Below are positions 52,355-61,901 of a DNA stretch of 64,000 bases, one piece after another. The notes beneath the pieces were generated by a model that saw only the letters and a list, made by a program, of their open reading frames with translations, was not told the DNA's origin and searched no databases. This stretch comes from Lachnospiraceae bacterium UBA4338 (GTDB lineage: Bacteria; Bacillota; Clostridia; Lachnospirales; Lachnospiraceae): positions 62,001-126,000 of the forward strand of contig DGTK01000015.1 of NCBI GenBank assembly GCA_002393735.1. The letters are read 5' to 3'. The stretch's first letter is position 1. The number at the start of each line of letters is the position of its first letter. The position numbers were made by a program, and so were the translations under genes.

Positions 52355-55226
52355 CAGTATTAAAATGATTCCACCAAGCGAATGTATAAGAATAGTTGGT
52401 GCCAGGGAGCATAATCTTAAATCCGTTGATATTAATATACCAAGGGATAAGTTCATTGTTTTTACGGGACTTTCAGGTTCCGGTAAATCGTCACTGGCTT
52501 TTGATACCATTTATGCAGAAGGTCAGAGAAGATATATGGAGTCTTTGTCTTCATATGCAAGACAGTTCCTGGGGCAGATGGAAAAGCCTGATGTGGAGAA
52601 GATTGAAGGCCTGTCTCCGGCCATAAGCATTGATCAGAAATCCAATAACCGTAACCCACGTTCTACCGTTGGTACAGTTACTGAAATCTATGATTATTTC
52701 AGGCTGCTTTATGCAAGAATTGGTATTCCTCACTGCCCGAACTGCGGTAAGGAAATCAGAAAGCAGAGCATTGATGAAATTGTGGACAGTATCATGACAT
52801 TGCCTGAAGGCACAAGAATTCAGGTGCTTGCACCTATTGTAAGAGGACGAAAGGGTGAGCATGCCAAGATACTTGAAAAGGCTGTTAAGATGGGCTATGT
52901 AAGAGTTCGTGTTGATGGCAACATGTATGAACTTTCTGAAGAGATTAAGCTTGATAAAAATATCAAGCATAATATCGATATTGTTATAGACAGACTTAAG
53001 ATTAATCCTGATATTACATCCAGACTTACAGGCTCTGCAGAGGCTGCAATGAAGATAACGGATGGTCTTCTTACCATTGATGTTATTGCGGGTAAGGAAT
53101 TGCATTTTTCCCAGAATTTTGCCTGCCCTGACTGCGGTGTAAGTATTGATGAGATCGAACCAAGAAGTTTCTCATTCAATAATCCTCAGGGTGCATGTCC
53201 TTACTGTAAGGGTATAGGTTTCAGGTCTGAGTTTTCTCTTGCCAAGATGATACCGGATGAGAGTTTATCCTTAAATGAAGGTGCCATTAAAGTGCCGGGA
53301 TGGATTAATGCCAAGAAGGAAGGAAGTTTTGGCCATCAGCTTCTTGAAGCACTGGCTAAGAGATATAAATTTTCTTTGGATACACCATATAAGAAATTAA
53401 GTCAGAAGGCTAAGGATTTAATTGTTTACGGTGCACCGGATTACCTGGATTTTGAATATACGGGACGAACCGGAAGCGGTACATATTCAAGAATGTTTGA
53501 AGGTCTTCTTGCCAATACACAGCAAAGATATAAAGAATGTTTTTCCGACAAACAGAGAGAAAATTATGAAGAATTTATGGAAATTACAGCCTGTACCGAG
53601 TGTCAGGGTAAGAGGCTTAAGGCATCATCCCTGGCTGTAACCATAAATGGTCTTAATATATATGACATTACATCAATGTCCATTGGTGAGTTAATGACAT
53701 TTCTTGATAATCTTGAACTCACCAAGACAGAGCAGGTTATCGGTAAGGCACTGCTTAAGGAGATTAAGGCAAGGGTTTCTTTCTTAAATGAAGTTGGACT
53801 TGAATATCTTACACTTTCTCGTCAGGCATCATCCCTTTCAGGTGGTGAGGCTCAGAGAATCAGACTTGCTACCCAGATAGGTGCAGGCTTAGTGGGAGTA
53901 ACATATATTCTTGATGAGCCCAGTATTGGTCTTCATCAAAGAGATAATGACAAACTTATTGAGGCCTTAAAGAGACTTAAGAATCTTGGTAATACTCTTA
54001 TTGTCGTTGAGCATGATGAAGATACAATGCTGGCAGCAGATTATGTTTTGGATATAGGACCCGGAGCCGGCAAGGAAGGTGGAGAAGTAGTTGCCTTTGG
54101 TACAGCCGAGGAGATTATGAAGAATCCTAAGTCCATAACAGGTCAGTATTTAAGTGGCGCTAAATATATCAAGGCTCCGGATGAAAGAAGAGAGCCGAAG
54201 GGATTCCTGACAATTAAGGGAGCTAGGGTTAATAATCTTAAAAATATAGATGTGGATATTCCGCTGGGGATTTTTACCTGTGTAACCGGTGTATCGGGTT
54301 CAGGTAAGAGTTCGCTCGTTAATGAGATTTTGTATAAGTCTTTAGCCAAGAAACTTAACAGGGCAGAGATTACGCCGGGAGATCATGATGAGATAACAGG
54401 GATTGATAAACTGGATAAAATTATTAACATAGACCAGTCTCCAATTGGTAAGACACCGAGATCAAATCCGGCAACTTATACGGGACTCTTTGATATAATC
54501 AGGGACCTTTTTGCAGGTACCAATGATGCCAAGGCAGCAGGTTATACCAAGGGAAGATTCAGCTTTAATGTTAAGGGCGGAAGATGTGAAGCCTGCTCGG
54601 GCGATGGTATCATTAAGATTGAGATGCATTTCCTTCCTGATGTATATGTGCCTTGTGAGGTCTGCGGCGGAAGAAGATATAACAGAGAGACTCTTGAGGT
54701 TTATTACAAGGGTAAGAATATTGCGGATGTACTTGATATGACAGTGGATGAGGCCCTGGAATTCTTTAAGAACCTTCCGACCATCAGAAATAAGATTCAG
54801 ACTCTTCATGATGTAGGTCTTGGATATATTAAGTTAGGTCAGCCATCTACCACACTTTCAGGTGGTGAGGCTCAGAGAATTAAACTTGCTACGGAACTTA
54901 GCAGAACATCTACAGGCAAGACAATATATGTGCTTGATGAACCAACAACGGGACTTCATTTTGAAGATGTTAACAAGCTGGTTAATATTATTCAGAGACT
55001 TGCGGATGAAGGTAATACGGTAGTTGTTATTGAACATAATCTGGATGTAATTAAATGTGCCGATTATCTTATTGATTTAGGTCCGGAAGGCGGAGACAAG
55101 GGTGGAACCGTTATTGCGACCGGAACTCCAGAGGAAGTAAGTAAGAATAAGAAGTCATACACAGGCGCTTATGTAGGGGCAATTCTCAAAAGAGACAAAG
55201 AAAGGTTAAGGAAGAAAAAGAAATAA
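52347..55226 (+). CDS. uvrA: Excinuclease ABC subunit A
   Basis: UvrA (959 aa) is the damage-recognising ATPase of nucleotide excision repair. Two ABC modules are seen: Walker A GLSGSGKSSL at about 42-51 and GVSGSGKSSL near 650, each with its LSGGEAQR signature. CPNC, CPDCG and CPYCKG pairs near 130, 260 and 285 and CEACSGDG near 750 provide the zinc sites. It starts within the uvrB end. A sigma-D type promoter overlaps its last 20 bases, driving the next operon. Confidence 0.97.
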   Translation: MSDSIKMIPPSECIRIVGAREHNLKSVDINIPRDKFIVFTGLSGSGKSSLAFDTIYAEGQRRYMESLSSYARQFLGQMEKPDVEKIEGLSPAISIDQKSNNRNPRSTVGTVTEIYDYFRLLYARIGIPHCPNCGKEIRKQSIDEIVDSIMTLPEGTRIQVLAPIVRGRKGEHAKILEKAVKMGYVRVRVDGNMYELSEEIKLDKNIKHNIDIVIDRLKINPDITSRLTGSAEAAMKITDGLLTIDVIAGKELHFSQNFACPDCGVSIDEIEPRSFSFNNPQGACPYCKGIGFRSEFSLAKMIPDESLSLNEGAIKVPGWINAKKEGSFGHQLLEALAKRYKFSLDTPYKKLSQKAKDLIVYGAPDYLDFEYTGRTGSGTYSRMFEGLLANTQQRYKECFSDKQRENYEEFMEITACTECQGKRLKASSLAVTINGLNIYDITSMSIGELMTFLDNLELTKTEQVIGKALLKEIKARVSFLNEVGLEYLTLSRQASSLSGGEAQRIRLATQIGAGLVGVTYILDEPSIGLHQRDNDKLIEALKRLKNLGNTLIVVEHDEDTMLAADYVLDIGPGAGKEGGEVVAFGTAEEIMKNPKSITGQYLSGAKYIKAPDERREPKGFLTIKGARVNNLKNIDVDIPLGIFTCVTGVSGSGKSSLVNEILYKSLAKKLNRAEITPGDHDEITGIDKLDKIINIDQSPIGKTPRSNPATYTGLFDIIRDLFAGTNDAKAAGYTKGRFSFNVKGGRCEACSGDGIIKIEMHFLPDVYVPCEVCGGRRYNRETLEVYYKGKNIADVLDMTVDEALEFFKNLPTIRNKIQTLHDVGLGYIKLGQPSTTLSGGEAQRIKLATELSRTSTGKTIYVLDEPTTGLHFEDVNKLVNIIQRLADEGNTVVVIEHNLDVIKCADYLIDLGPEGGDKGGTVIATGTPEEVSKNKKSYTGAYVGAILKRDKERLRKKKK

Positions 55227-55233
55227 CCGATAT
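55207..55233 (+). promoter_or_regulatory. Sigma-D type promoter of the mbl-flhO-flhP unit
   Basis: TAAG at 55207-55210 and ACCGATAT at 55226-55233, separated by 15 bases, fit the Bacillus sigma-D pattern TAAA-N15-GCCGATAT with two differences. It overlaps the uvrA stop. A possible sigma-A -10 (TATAAT, 55289-55294, weak -35) lies nearer the gene, so transcription may have two sources. Confidence 0.65.
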
Positions 55234-55348
55234 AGAACTATGAAAGGTTTAATTGATTTCTAATCTTTTCTTTTCTAATCTTTTAGAGTATAATGTTAAA
55301 TGGTTTTTTATGATTATATGATGATAGTGGTTAGAAAGGAGCATTGTG

Positions 55349-56344
55349 ATGCAGGGTACAGATATAGGTATAGATTTAGGTACCGCTTCTATTTTAGTAT
55401 ATGTTAAAGGTAAGGGTGTTGTCCTTAAAGAGCCTTCAGTTGTGGCAATTGATTCCGATACAAAGCAGATTAAGGCTATCGGTGAGGAAGCAAGACTGAT
55501 GCTTGGCAGAACACCTGATAATATAAGAGCAATCAGACCACTTAGACAGGGTGTTATTTCAGATTATACAGTTACTGAAAAGATGATGAAATATTTCATT
55601 CGTAAGGCCCTGGGTAAGAGAAATTTCCGTAAGCCAAGAGTTGCAGTCTGTGTACCTAGTGGCGTTACAGAAGTAGAAAGAAAAGCAGTATTCGATGCTA
55701 CCGAGCAGGCAGGCGCAAGAGAGGTTTCAATTATTGAAGAGCCTATCGCAGCAGCCATCGGTGCAGGTATTGATATATCAAAGCCATGTGGAAATATGAT
55801 AGTTGATATCGGCGGTGGTACAACAGATATCGCAGTTATTTCCTTAGGCGGAACAGTAGTAAGCGAATCTATTAAGATTGCGGGCGATGATTTTGACGAA
55901 GCGATTGGTTACTACATTAAGAAGAAACATAATGTTATCATTGGTGAAAGAACATCCGAAGATATCAAGATAAAGATTGGTTCAGCTTTCCCAAGAGCAG
56001 AGACCGATTATATGGATGTAAGAGGACGTAATCTTCTTACAGGTTTGCCTAATACAATTAAGGTTTCATCAGATGAAACTGAAGAGGCTCTCAGAGATTC
56101 AACATCCAAGATTGTTGATGCAATTCACAGAGTACTTGAGAAGACTCCACCTGAACTTGCAGCAGATATTGCTGACAGAGGAATCGTTCTTACAGGCGGC
56201 GGAAGCATGTTAAGAGGACTTGAGAATCTAATAGAGAGCAGAACAGGCATTAATACAATGACAGCCGACGAACCTATGACCTGCGTGGCTATAGGTACAG
56301 GTAAGTTTGTAGAATTTAACTCAGTTAACAATACCACCATCTAA
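55349..56344 (+). CDS. mbl: Rod-shape protein, Mbl/MreB family
   Basis: A 331-aa bacterial actin that forms filaments under the membrane and guides cell-wall synthesis. The phosphate-binding loops GIDLGTAS near 5-12 and DIGGGTTDIA near 153-162, and the adenosine motif GGGSMLRG near 279-286, are intact. It is called Mbl rather than MreB because the following genes are flhO and flhP, as in Bacillus; mreC and mreD are not here. The frame includes a GTG at 55346, but AGAAAGGAG places the start at ATG 55349. Confidence 0.92.
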   Translation: MQGTDIGIDLGTASILVYVKGKGVVLKEPSVVAIDSDTKQIKAIGEEARLMLGRTPDNIRAIRPLRQGVISDYTVTEKMMKYFIRKALGKRNFRKPRVAVCVPSGVTEVERKAVFDATEQAGAREVSIIEEPIAAAIGAGIDISKPCGNMIVDIGGGTTDIAVISLGGTVVSESIKIAGDDFDEAIGYYIKKKHNVIIGERTSEDIKIKIGSAFPRAETDYMDVRGRNLLTGLPNTIKVSSDETEEALRDSTSKIVDAIHRVLEKTPPELAADIADRGIVLTGGGSMLRGLENLIESRTGINTMTADEPMTCVAIGTGKFVEFNSVNNTTI

Positions 56345-56359
56345 TATCAGGAGGATTAT

Positions 56360-57151
56360 ATGTTAAAAGGATTGTATACAGCCTACACAGGAATGCTTAA
56401 TGAGCAGAATCGTATGGACATACTGACCAACAATATGGCCAATGTTGCAACGACGGGTTTTAAGAAAGAGGGCTCAACAAGCCAGGGTTTTGATACGGTT
56501 TTAACATATAGAATCAAGGATATGGATGGCAATGGAATGTGGAACAGTGCCCACATTGGACAGGGAACTCCGGGTGTTAAGATTGGAGAAGCATATACGG
56601 ATTACAGTCAGGGCTCATTCAGAGAGACAGGCAATACTTTTGACATGGCTATTTCCGGTTCAGGATTCTTCAACATTGAATATACAAATAAGCAGGGCGA
56701 AACATCTACAATGTATACCAGAGATGGTGGATTCACATTAACCAAAGACGGATATGTGGTTACCAAGGATGGCGATTATCTTTTAGGCCAGGGCAGTGGC
56801 AGCAGCGGAGCAAGAATTAAGGTTGATCCGACCAAGCCTGCAGCTATTGACCAGCAGGGAAGAATTATACAGGAAGATAAAGTAGTTGCTACCGTTAAGC
56901 TCACGGATTTTGAAGATTATAATTATCTGGAGCATTATGGTGAGAATTTCTATACACCGGTTGAAGGCGCAAAGATGACAGAAACCAAGGCCGGTATATA
57001 TTCAGGATACTTAGAGGCGTCCAATGTTCAGGTAGTTCAGGAGATGGTTAATCTTATCTCAGTTACCAGACAGTATGAATCCAATCAGAAGATTATTCAG
57101 GCATATGATGAAACATTGGATATTTCAGTTAATCAGATTGGTAAGTTATAA
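56360..57151 (+). CDS. flhO: Flagellar basal-body rod protein FlhO/FlgF
   Basis: A 263-aa rod protein with the rod/hook N-terminal motif (about 1-40: LYTAYTGMLNEQNRMDILTNNMANVATTGFKKE), the middle FlgE/FlgG-type domain with FDMAISGSGFF near 95, and the C-terminal motif (about 216-260: SGYLEASNVQVVQEMVNLI). These motifs are the family signatures for parts exported by the flagellar type III system. It is paired with flhP, 16 bases downstream. Its operon is headed by a sigma-D promoter. Confidence 0.92.
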   Translation: MLKGLYTAYTGMLNEQNRMDILTNNMANVATTGFKKEGSTSQGFDTVLTYRIKDMDGNGMWNSAHIGQGTPGVKIGEAYTDYSQGSFRETGNTFDMAISGSGFFNIEYTNKQGETSTMYTRDGGFTLTKDGYVVTKDGDYLLGQGSGSSGARIKVDPTKPAAIDQQGRIIQEDKVVATVKLTDFEDYNYLEHYGENFYTPVEGAKMTETKAGIYSGYLEASNVQVVQEMVNLISVTRQYESNQKIIQAYDETLDISVNQIGKL

Positions 57152-57167
57152 TTTGGGAGGGTGAATA

Positions 57168-57983
57168 ATGGTTAGATCTCTTTGGACAGCAGCATCAGGA
57201 ATGATTGCACAGCAGAATAACGTGGATACAATTGCCAACAACCTGGCAAATGTTAATACTACAGGTTATAAAACAGAAGTAGCAGAATTTAAGTCACTTC
57301 TGTATCAGGATATACAGGCAAAAACAACATCAGCCAATGGGGAGAACAAACCGGTTCCTGCACAGGTTGGTCTTGGTGTTCGTAACTCAGCCATTAATTC
57401 TATTTTCAGTCAGGGTAATTTCTATGACTCATCCAATGATTTGGCTTTTGCCATAAGTGGTGACGGATTCTTCGGTATCAAGGCAGCAGATGGTGGCACA
57501 TATTATACAAGAAACGGTGATTTTCACCTGGCTACCATGCCTAACGGACTTGCCCTTACAACATCAGATGGTTCTTTAGTTCTTGATACCAAGGGTAAGG
57601 AAATTACTTTCAGTAAGGATATTGTTTCAAGCAAGATTACAATTACTGGTGATGGACAGATCTGCTATCCGGATAAGTCCAACAATCCTGCTCCTATGGG
57701 TATGCAGATTGGTTTATGGCAGTTCAATAATCCATCAGGTCTTACCAAGACAGGAAGCACACAGTTCCAGGAATCACCTGCAAGCGGAACTCCACTTAAT
57801 GAATCAACAGACAAGAATGTAATTAAGAGTGAGATTCGTCAGGGATATCTGGAAGGTTCAAACGTTCAGGTAGCTGATGAAATGGTTAATATGATCGTAG
57901 CTCAGAGAGCTTATGAGCTTAATTCAAAGGCTATTCAGGCATCAGATGAGATGATGCAGCAGGCTAATAACTTAAGAAGATAA
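57168..57983 (+). CDS. flhP: Flagellar distal rod protein FlhP/FlgG
   Basis: A 271-aa FlgG-class rod protein. The N-terminal ASGMIAQQNNVDTIANNLANV stretch (about 8-28), the central LAFAISGDGFFGI near 95-107 and the C-terminal QGYLEGSNVQVADEMVNMI (about 226-244) match the family. With FlhO it forms the outer part of the rod. GGGAGGGTGAATA gives the ribosome site. It precedes a repeat-rich spacer and then flgJ. Confidence 0.93.
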   Translation: MVRSLWTAASGMIAQQNNVDTIANNLANVNTTGYKTEVAEFKSLLYQDIQAKTTSANGENKPVPAQVGLGVRNSAINSIFSQGNFYDSSNDLAFAISGDGFFGIKAADGGTYYTRNGDFHLATMPNGLALTTSDGSLVLDTKGKEITFSKDIVSSKITITGDGQICYPDKSNNPAPMGMQIGLWQFNNPSGLTKTGSTQFQESPASGTPLNESTDKNVIKSEIRQGYLEGSNVQVADEMVNMIVAQRAYELNSKAIQASDEMMQQANNLRR

Positions 57984-58116
57984 GTGACTGGCAGATAGCG
58001 GATTGACTGATAGCGAAATAAACAGGAAACAAAAATCAGATAACAGATAAGCGGATAACAGGTACAGGTAAAAAGATAAGCAGATTAACAGATAGGCAGA
58101 TTAACAGGTACAGGTA
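57984..58116 (+). repeat. GATAA/CAG-type short-repeat spacer
   Basis: About 130 bases built from short degenerate repeats. AACAGGTACAGGTA occurs at 58057-58070 and again at 58103-58116, where it runs into the ATG; CAGATTAACAG occurs at 58081-58091 and 58097-58107; and GATAAGC or GATAGC recur throughout. There is a strong purine and A/G bias on the coding strand. It may set the translation rate of the next gene; no ORF is present. Confidence 0.5.
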
Positions 58117-58532
58117 TGGATAATTTAGGTGCATTAAGTTCAATAAATGGTTTAAATGGCATGGGAGGCATGTCTGAGATTTATTCAAATCTTCAGTCGG
58201 ACAGCGCCAGTGCGGCCAAGGCAAGTGCACTTAAGCAGTCCATTGAAGGCCTTAATAAAGAAACAACAGATGAAGAATTAATGGAAGTCTGCAAAAGCTT
58301 CGAAAGTTATTTTGTGGAACAGGTTTATAAAAAGATGATGGATACAGTTCCTACATCTTCTCTTACAGGTGATTCTTCCACTGCTTCTTTGGTTGATTAT
58401 TTTAAAGACGAAGCCATTAAGTCTGTAGCGGAGCAGACTACCAGTCAGAATGGCGGAACAGGCCTGGCTCAGACTCTGTATGAACAGATGAAGAGACAGC
58501 TTAATCCTGATATTCCATCAGCAGATTTATAA
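58116..58532 (+). CDS. Flagellar rod-binding protein, FlgJ N-terminal type
   Basis: A 138-aa protein with the rod-binding FlgJ_N domain (about 45-110), including the KSFESYFVEQVYKKMMDTVP stretch and the DYFKDEAIKSVAEQT stretch. The peptidoglycan-hydrolase half found in E. coli FlgJ is absent, as in other Firmicutes. Residues 1-45 are flexible. No good AGGAGG lies before the ATG; the upstream repeat contains ACAGGTACAGGT, a weak substitute. Confidence 0.85.
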   Translation: MDNLGALSSINGLNGMGGMSEIYSNLQSDSASAAKASALKQSIEGLNKETTDEELMEVCKSFESYFVEQVYKKMMDTVPTSSLTGDSSTASLVDYFKDEAIKSVAEQTTSQNGGTGLAQTLYEQMKRQLNPDIPSADL

Positions 58533-58548
58533 AGAGTAATTAATTCAT

Positions 58549-60789
58549 ATGAAATTAAATGGATATGTAGATAGATTTTTATACACCGGTGAGAATAATC
58601 ATTACGGTGTTATTAATTTGGTCACGGAAGACTATGAAGACGGAGAGATAATCTGCACGGGAACCATATATGGAGTTAACCCGGGGGACAGGCTCAGCGT
58701 GGAAGGTGATCTTTATAATCATCCGACCAGAGGTACACAATTTCGCATAAATTCTTTTCAGGTTGTTATGCCGGATGATGAAGATGGCATAATTACCTAT
58801 CTTTCGTCGGGCGCAATCAAAGGTGTTGGTGAAGCCCTGGCTACCAGAATAGTTGCCATATTCGGCACAGACACTCTTAATGTAATTGAGAAGACACCAC
58901 AGAAACTTGTGCAGGTTAAGGGCATAAGTGAACGTAAAGCAATGGATATTGCTTCGCAGGTTGTTGACAAAAAAGACATAAGACAGGCAGTAATGTACCT
59001 TGGTGAACATGGTATATCTTATAATCTTGGTCTCAAAATTTATGACAGATATGGTCCTGCCATATATGAAGTTTTGAGCAAAAATCCTTATAAACTGGTA
59101 GAGGATGTAAGCGGCGTTGGTTTTAAAACTGCTGATGATATCGCATCCAAAATGGGCGTCCCATTTAATTCTGACGAAAGAATAAATGCAGGCCTTATAT
59201 ATGTGCTTGAAGAAGCAGCCCAGAAGGGTAATACATATATGAGAAAGGCGGATATGGTCAAATCTGCAAAAAGTATTTTAAAAGTTGAGGAAGAACAGAT
59301 TCTTCATCAGCTGGATACTTTACTGGTGGACAGAAAATTAATCTCTAAGAAAAATGATGATGAAGAGCAGATTTTCCTAAGTTACATGTACAGGGAAGAA
59401 CTGAACTGTGCAGCGATGCTTTATGATCTTGACCGTACCTATTCCGGCAGGGAATATGATCAGAAGGCCATGGATGCAATAATAGCGGATATTAAAAAGC
59501 AGGTGGAAATTAATAAAGACAGCCTGGATGATGTGCAGTTTTCTGCGGTTCTTGGTTCATATCTTAATGGCGTTTATGTGCTTACCGGAGGACCGGGAAC
59601 AGGTAAAACTACTACTATCAGGGCCATGATAAATTATTATTATAACAAGAATTATGACGTGGTTCTGGCGGCTCCTACGGGAAGAGCAGCTAAGAGAATG
59701 GAGGAAACAACCGGATTCAATGCTTTTACAATTCACAGGCTTCTTGGTGTAAGAACTGCAGAGAATTCAGACAAGCCACAGTTTATGCACTCAGAAGATA
59801 TGCCGCTTGAGTGTGATGTACTTATAGTTGATGAAACATCCATGGTGGATATTCATCTTTTTTACCATCTTTTAAAGGCATTAAGACCGGGCACGAAACT
59901 GATTTTATCAGGCGACAGTAATCAGCTTCCAAGCGTGGGTCCCGGTAATGTTCTTAGGGATATAATTGACAGCGGTGTGTTTAAGGTGACTGAACTTACT
60001 ACCATTTACAGGCAGGAAGCAAACAGCAGGATTGTTACTTATGCCCATGATGTAAATAATGGAATTAAGCCTCAGTTTGCCAATGATACAGATGATTTCT
60101 TCATGCTTAAAAGAGATACCAAAGAAAGCCTTTATACCGATATGGTAAGGCTTGTGAGGGATAAACTTCCAAAGAGGTTTGAAACGGATATGTATAATAT
60201 CCAGGTGCTGACGCCGTCAAGAAAAACACAGTATGGCGTGGATGCGCTGAATCCGATTTTGCAGAATAATATTAATCCGCCATCACCGGCTAAAAAAGAA
60301 CTGGAAAAAGATGATGTTATATTCAGGGAAGGGGACAAGGTTATGCAGATTAAGAATAATTATGACATAACCTGGATTCAGGAAGGATATAACGGTATAA
60401 CGGTGAATACCGGCAACGGAGTATATAATGGCGATCTGGGAATAATTAAGCGGATAAATCCGGATAAGTCCATTAATGTTTTATTTGAAGACAAGAAAGA
60501 AGTTGTATATACATATGACATATTAAATGAACTGGAACTGGCTTATGCCATTACAATTCATAAGTCACAGGGTAGTGAGTATGCTGCGGTGGTTATTCCG
60601 ATTGTGGAAGGCCCGGAGGTGCTTTTTACCAGGAGTCTGTTATATACAGGTATTACGAGAGCCGCTAAGTGCGTTATCATTATGGGCAGTCTGGATAAGG
60701 TTTATTCAATGATAGACAACAATCAGAAAGAAGTGCGTGATACCGCCCTTAGGCAAAGAATAATAGAAAGGGCTAATATTGAAGGATAA
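58549..60789 (+). CDS. recD2: RecD2-family 5'-3' DNA helicase
   Basis: A 746-aa SF1 helicase of the RecD2 type, not part of RecBCD. An N-terminal OB-like domain (about 1-85), helix-hairpin-helix segments (about 85-205), then Walker A GGPGTGKTTT near 347-356, the DETSMVD motif near 427 and the AITIHKSQGSE motif near 666 mark the helicase core. RecD2 enzymes act in replication fork and break repair. It has a weak ribosome site and no SOS box. Its end overlaps the next gene. Confidence 0.93.
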   Translation: MKLNGYVDRFLYTGENNHYGVINLVTEDYEDGEIICTGTIYGVNPGDRLSVEGDLYNHPTRGTQFRINSFQVVMPDDEDGIITYLSSGAIKGVGEALATRIVAIFGTDTLNVIEKTPQKLVQVKGISERKAMDIASQVVDKKDIRQAVMYLGEHGISYNLGLKIYDRYGPAIYEVLSKNPYKLVEDVSGVGFKTADDIASKMGVPFNSDERINAGLIYVLEEAAQKGNTYMRKADMVKSAKSILKVEEEQILHQLDTLLVDRKLISKKNDDEEQIFLSYMYREELNCAAMLYDLDRTYSGREYDQKAMDAIIADIKKQVEINKDSLDDVQFSAVLGSYLNGVYVLTGGPGTGKTTTIRAMINYYYNKNYDVVLAAPTGRAAKRMEETTGFNAFTIHRLLGVRTAENSDKPQFMHSEDMPLECDVLIVDETSMVDIHLFYHLLKALRPGTKLILSGDSNQLPSVGPGNVLRDIIDSGVFKVTELTTIYRQEANSRIVTYAHDVNNGIKPQFANDTDDFFMLKRDTKESLYTDMVRLVRDKLPKRFETDMYNIQVLTPSRKTQYGVDALNPILQNNINPPSPAKKELEKDDVIFREGDKVMQIKNNYDITWIQEGYNGITVNTGNGVYNGDLGIIKRINPDKSINVLFEDKKEVVYTYDILNELELAYAITIHKSQGSEYAAVVIPIVEGPEVLFTRSLLYTGITRAAKCVIIMGSLDKVYSMIDNNQKEVRDTALRQRIIERANIEG

Positions 60790-61483
60790 ATTAATATATA
60801 AGCTTTTGTTCCCAAGGCACTGCGTTATATGTGACAGGGCACTTAAGTTAAATGATGACGGAATCTGCAAGGAGTGCAGTTTTGTGCCGCTCATCGTGCC
60901 GGCTCCAAGATGCAGTATCTGTGGAAAGGCAATTAGAAAAGGCAGAAATACGTGCCATGACTGCACTATAAAAAGACCTGAATACAATTATGGGAGAGCC
61001 CTGTATGAATACCGAAGCATACAGGATTCAATAAGCAGATTTAAGAATGTGGGAAGAGTGGAATATGGCAGATTTTACGGCCGTCAGATGGCTACGCTTC
61101 TTGCTGAGGAAATTGGTCGAATGAATGCCGAGGCCATAGTGCCCGTGCCCCTTCACAGGGATAAATTAATATACCGCGGATATAACCAGGCGGCTATTCT
61201 GGCTAAAGAAATTTCTGACTATCACAACATACCTCTTAGAGATGATGTATTAATTCGAGTACGAAAATCTGAAGATCAAAAAAAATTAGATGTATTCCAA
61301 AGGCAAAATAATCTCAAAAAGGCTTTTCATATAGCCCAAAATGATGTAAAATTAAAGGATATTATAGTGGTGGATGATGTGTATACGACAGGCAGTACCA
61401 TCAGCACCATAAGTTCTTTACTAAAAGAACATGGGGCAGAAAATGTGTATTTTCTTACTTTGGCAATAGGCAAAGGAATGTAG
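60779..61483 (+). CDS. ComF-family phosphoribosyltransferase-like protein
   Basis: A 234-aa ComF protein; the Bacillus homologue ComFC is needed for DNA uptake, though the biochemical role is unclear. The N-terminal zinc-finger region (about 14-62) has CxxC pairs (CVIC, CKEC, CSIC and CHDC), and the PRPP-binding motif VVDDVYTTGST is near 197. The start is TTG at 60779, inside the recD2 end (11-base overlap), with AGAAAGGG upstream; no later start would leave the zinc region intact. It precedes yvyF, as in Bacillus. Confidence 0.9.
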   Translation: MKDKLIYKLLFPRHCVICDRALKLNDDGICKECSFVPLIVPAPRCSICGKAIRKGRNTCHDCTIKRPEYNYGRALYEYRSIQDSISRFKNVGRVEYGRFYGRQMATLLAEEIGRMNAEAIVPVPLHRDKLIYRGYNQAAILAKEISDYHNIPLRDDVLIRVRKSEDQKKLDVFQRQNNLKKAFHIAQNDVKLKDIIVVDDVYTTGSTISTISSLLKEHGAENVYFLTLAIGKGM

Positions 61484-61498
61484 CAAAGGAGGGATACT

Positions 61499-61900
61499 AT
61501 GAACATAAAGAACTGTAGAATGTGTGGTAAGATGTTTAACTACGTTTCAGGCAAGATGATTTGTCCTGCTTGTAAGGATGAGATTGAACAGACTTTTCAG
61601 ACTGTCAGGAAGTTCGTAGCAGAGAACCAGAAAGCGCGTATTAATGACATATGCGAGGCTTGTAATGTAAGTAAGTCCCAGCTTGAACAGTGGATCAGGG
61701 AAGAGAGACTGTTTTTCTCAGAAGATTCACCTATCAGTATTCAGTGTGAGAACTGCGGTGCCAATATCAGAACCGGAAGATTCTGTGAGAAGTGTAAGCT
61801 TGATATTGCAAGAGGTATCAGCAGTAAGTTTACCAAAGAAGACCTTAATACTGCTGAAGTTAAACCGGCTGGACCCAGAATGAGATTTTTGGATAATTAA
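61499..61900 (+). CDS. yvyF: YvyF-like flagellar operon protein (TIGR03826 type)
   Basis: A 133-aa protein with two zinc-binding Cys pairs at the ends: C-x2-C near 7-10 with CPAC near 23-26, and CENC near 81-84 with CEKC near 94-97; a helix-turn-helix-like stretch (about 45-66: ICEACNVSKSQLEQWIRE) lies between. The Bacillus yvyF gene lies between comFC and flgM in the flagellar regulon, and comF precedes it here too, although flgM does not follow. Its function is unclear. AAAGGAGGG precedes the ATG. Confidence 0.85.
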   Translation: MNIKNCRMCGKMFNYVSGKMICPACKDEIEQTFQTVRKFVAENQKARINDICEACNVSKSQLEQWIREERLFFSEDSPISIQCENCGANIRTGRFCEKCKLDIARGISSKFTKEDLNTAEVKPAGPRMRFLDN

Positions 61901-61901
61901 G

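Noticed and set aside
51965..52510. Open reading frame of 181 residues on the - strand across uvrB and uvrA
   Set aside because: Hydrophobic only because it is complementary to coding sequence; no start signal and no family.
52551..53105. Open reading frame of 184 residues on the - strand within uvrA
   Set aside because: It lies fully inside a strongly supported + strand gene, has no ribosome site and a composition typical of an antisense shadow frame.
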